In this document: one piece after another, positions 63,726 through 64,000 of the stretch
Layout: every line of letters begins with the position of its first letter
How positions within the stretch are numbered: the stretch's first letter is position 1
NCBI RefSeq assembly: GCF_039533965.1
Contig: NZ_BAAAUN010000002.1
Coordinates: forward strand, 1-64,000
DNA: 64,000 nucleotides
Reading direction: 5' to 3'
From: Microbacterium luteolum
GTDB taxonomy: Bacteria > Actinomycetota > Actinomycetes > Actinomycetales > Microbacteriaceae
Program-made: the position numbers and the translations under genes
The notes under the pieces: generated by a model
Told to the model about the DNA's origin: nothing
Seen by the model: only the letters and a program-made list of their open reading frames with translations
Databases searched by the model: none

Positions 63726-64000
63726 CCGCCGACCAGAGCGTGCTCACGCACGACGCCCCGCATCCCCACGCCTTCACGCGCGGCGAGGTCGGCTGGCTGC
63801 CGCACCTCGCGCCGCTGCCCGAGGAGGAGCTCACCGAGCGGCACTACGACGGGCTCGTCGACGCCGCGCGGGCCAAGAACGACTACTTCCGCCTCCTCGC
63901 GCGCGATCCCGAGATTCTGAAGGCGCGCACCCTCGTCGACAAGGACATCTTCTACAACGTCGCCGAGGGCCTCCCTCGGGCCGAGCGCGAGCTCGCGGCG
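63722..64000 (+). CDS. Alkylhydroperoxidase-like protein, 5' part (Avi_7169-like family)
   Basis: The first 93 residues only; the frame is open at the window edge. HPHAFTRGEVGWLPHLAPLPEEELT and NDYFRLLARDPEIL resemble the start of the family named after Avi_7169, an alkylhydroperoxidase-domain protein with the CMD fold. Its CxxC region, if any, lies outside the window. The ATG overlaps the previous stop (ATGA). Confidence 0.8.
   Translation, partial: MTADQSVLTHDAPHPHAFTRGEVGWLPHLAPLPEEELTERHYDGLVDAARAKNDYFRLLARDPEILKARTLVDKDIFYNVAEGLPRAERELAA

Overview
The window is a high-GC, gene-dense actinobacterial chromosome segment. I infer family Microbacteriaceae, probably Microbacterium, from the codon use, the 5S rRNA 3' end, the class Ib nrdHIEF operon, the hut and gamma-glutamyl amine gene sets and the many 1-20 bp coding overlaps. 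That assignment is by eye and no 16S gene is present. There is no prophage, insertion sequence, CRISPR array or tRNA that I can see.

Layout. 1-140: 3' end of a 5S rRNA with its terminator. 179-5772: a small lipoprotein, a LuxR-type regulator with two HTH domains, and a four-gene envelope operon (OmpA-like repeat lipoprotein, DUF3060 lipoprotein, OmpR-type response regulator, histidine kinase). 5841-11980: an IclR regulator divergent from the complete histidine-degradation operon hutHUIG. 11990-14996: PadR with a membrane partner, a small P-loop ATPase, a DUF445 protein and a CsoR/RcnR-type metal sensor. 15044-21732: an ethanolamine-type permease divergent from a gamma-glutamylation operon (glutamine-synthetase-like ligase, C26 hydrolase, aldehyde dehydrogenase, SDR, FadR-type regulator). 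21758-23593: two tandem paralogues of unknown function. 23678-29818: aminotransferase with an Lrp regulator, acyl-CoA dehydrogenase with a hydrolase, and PfkB kinase with an MFS exporter. 30211-34121: nrdHIEF behind a 392-base regulatory region.

34424-41744 is a mixed region: membrane proteins, flavodoxin-like protein, GNAT, an XRE/ImmA pair, aldo/keto reductase, an SDR with a DUF4166 partner, and TetR. 41851-53383 is sugar or polyol catabolism: a TIM-barrel isomerase with an oxidoreductase, a ROK regulator, and a divergent operon of an oxidoreductase, an RbsABC-type importer, two further TIM-barrel isomerases and a Dabb protein. Next come a NYN-domain RNase-like protein and another Gfo/Idh oxidoreductase (53397-55344).

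55447-64000 (running off the edge) is a flavin-monooxygenase locus: an NtaA/DszA-type monooxygenase, then a peptide/opine-type ABC importer translationally coupled to a luciferase-like monooxygenase and two carboxymuconolactone-decarboxylase/alkylhydroperoxidase-type proteins. This conserved but biochemically uncharacterised gene set is the best candidate here for an undescribed system. The DUF3060/OmpA two-component operon, the ethanolamine gamma-glutamylation operon and the motif-rich nrd upstream region are the other places to look.
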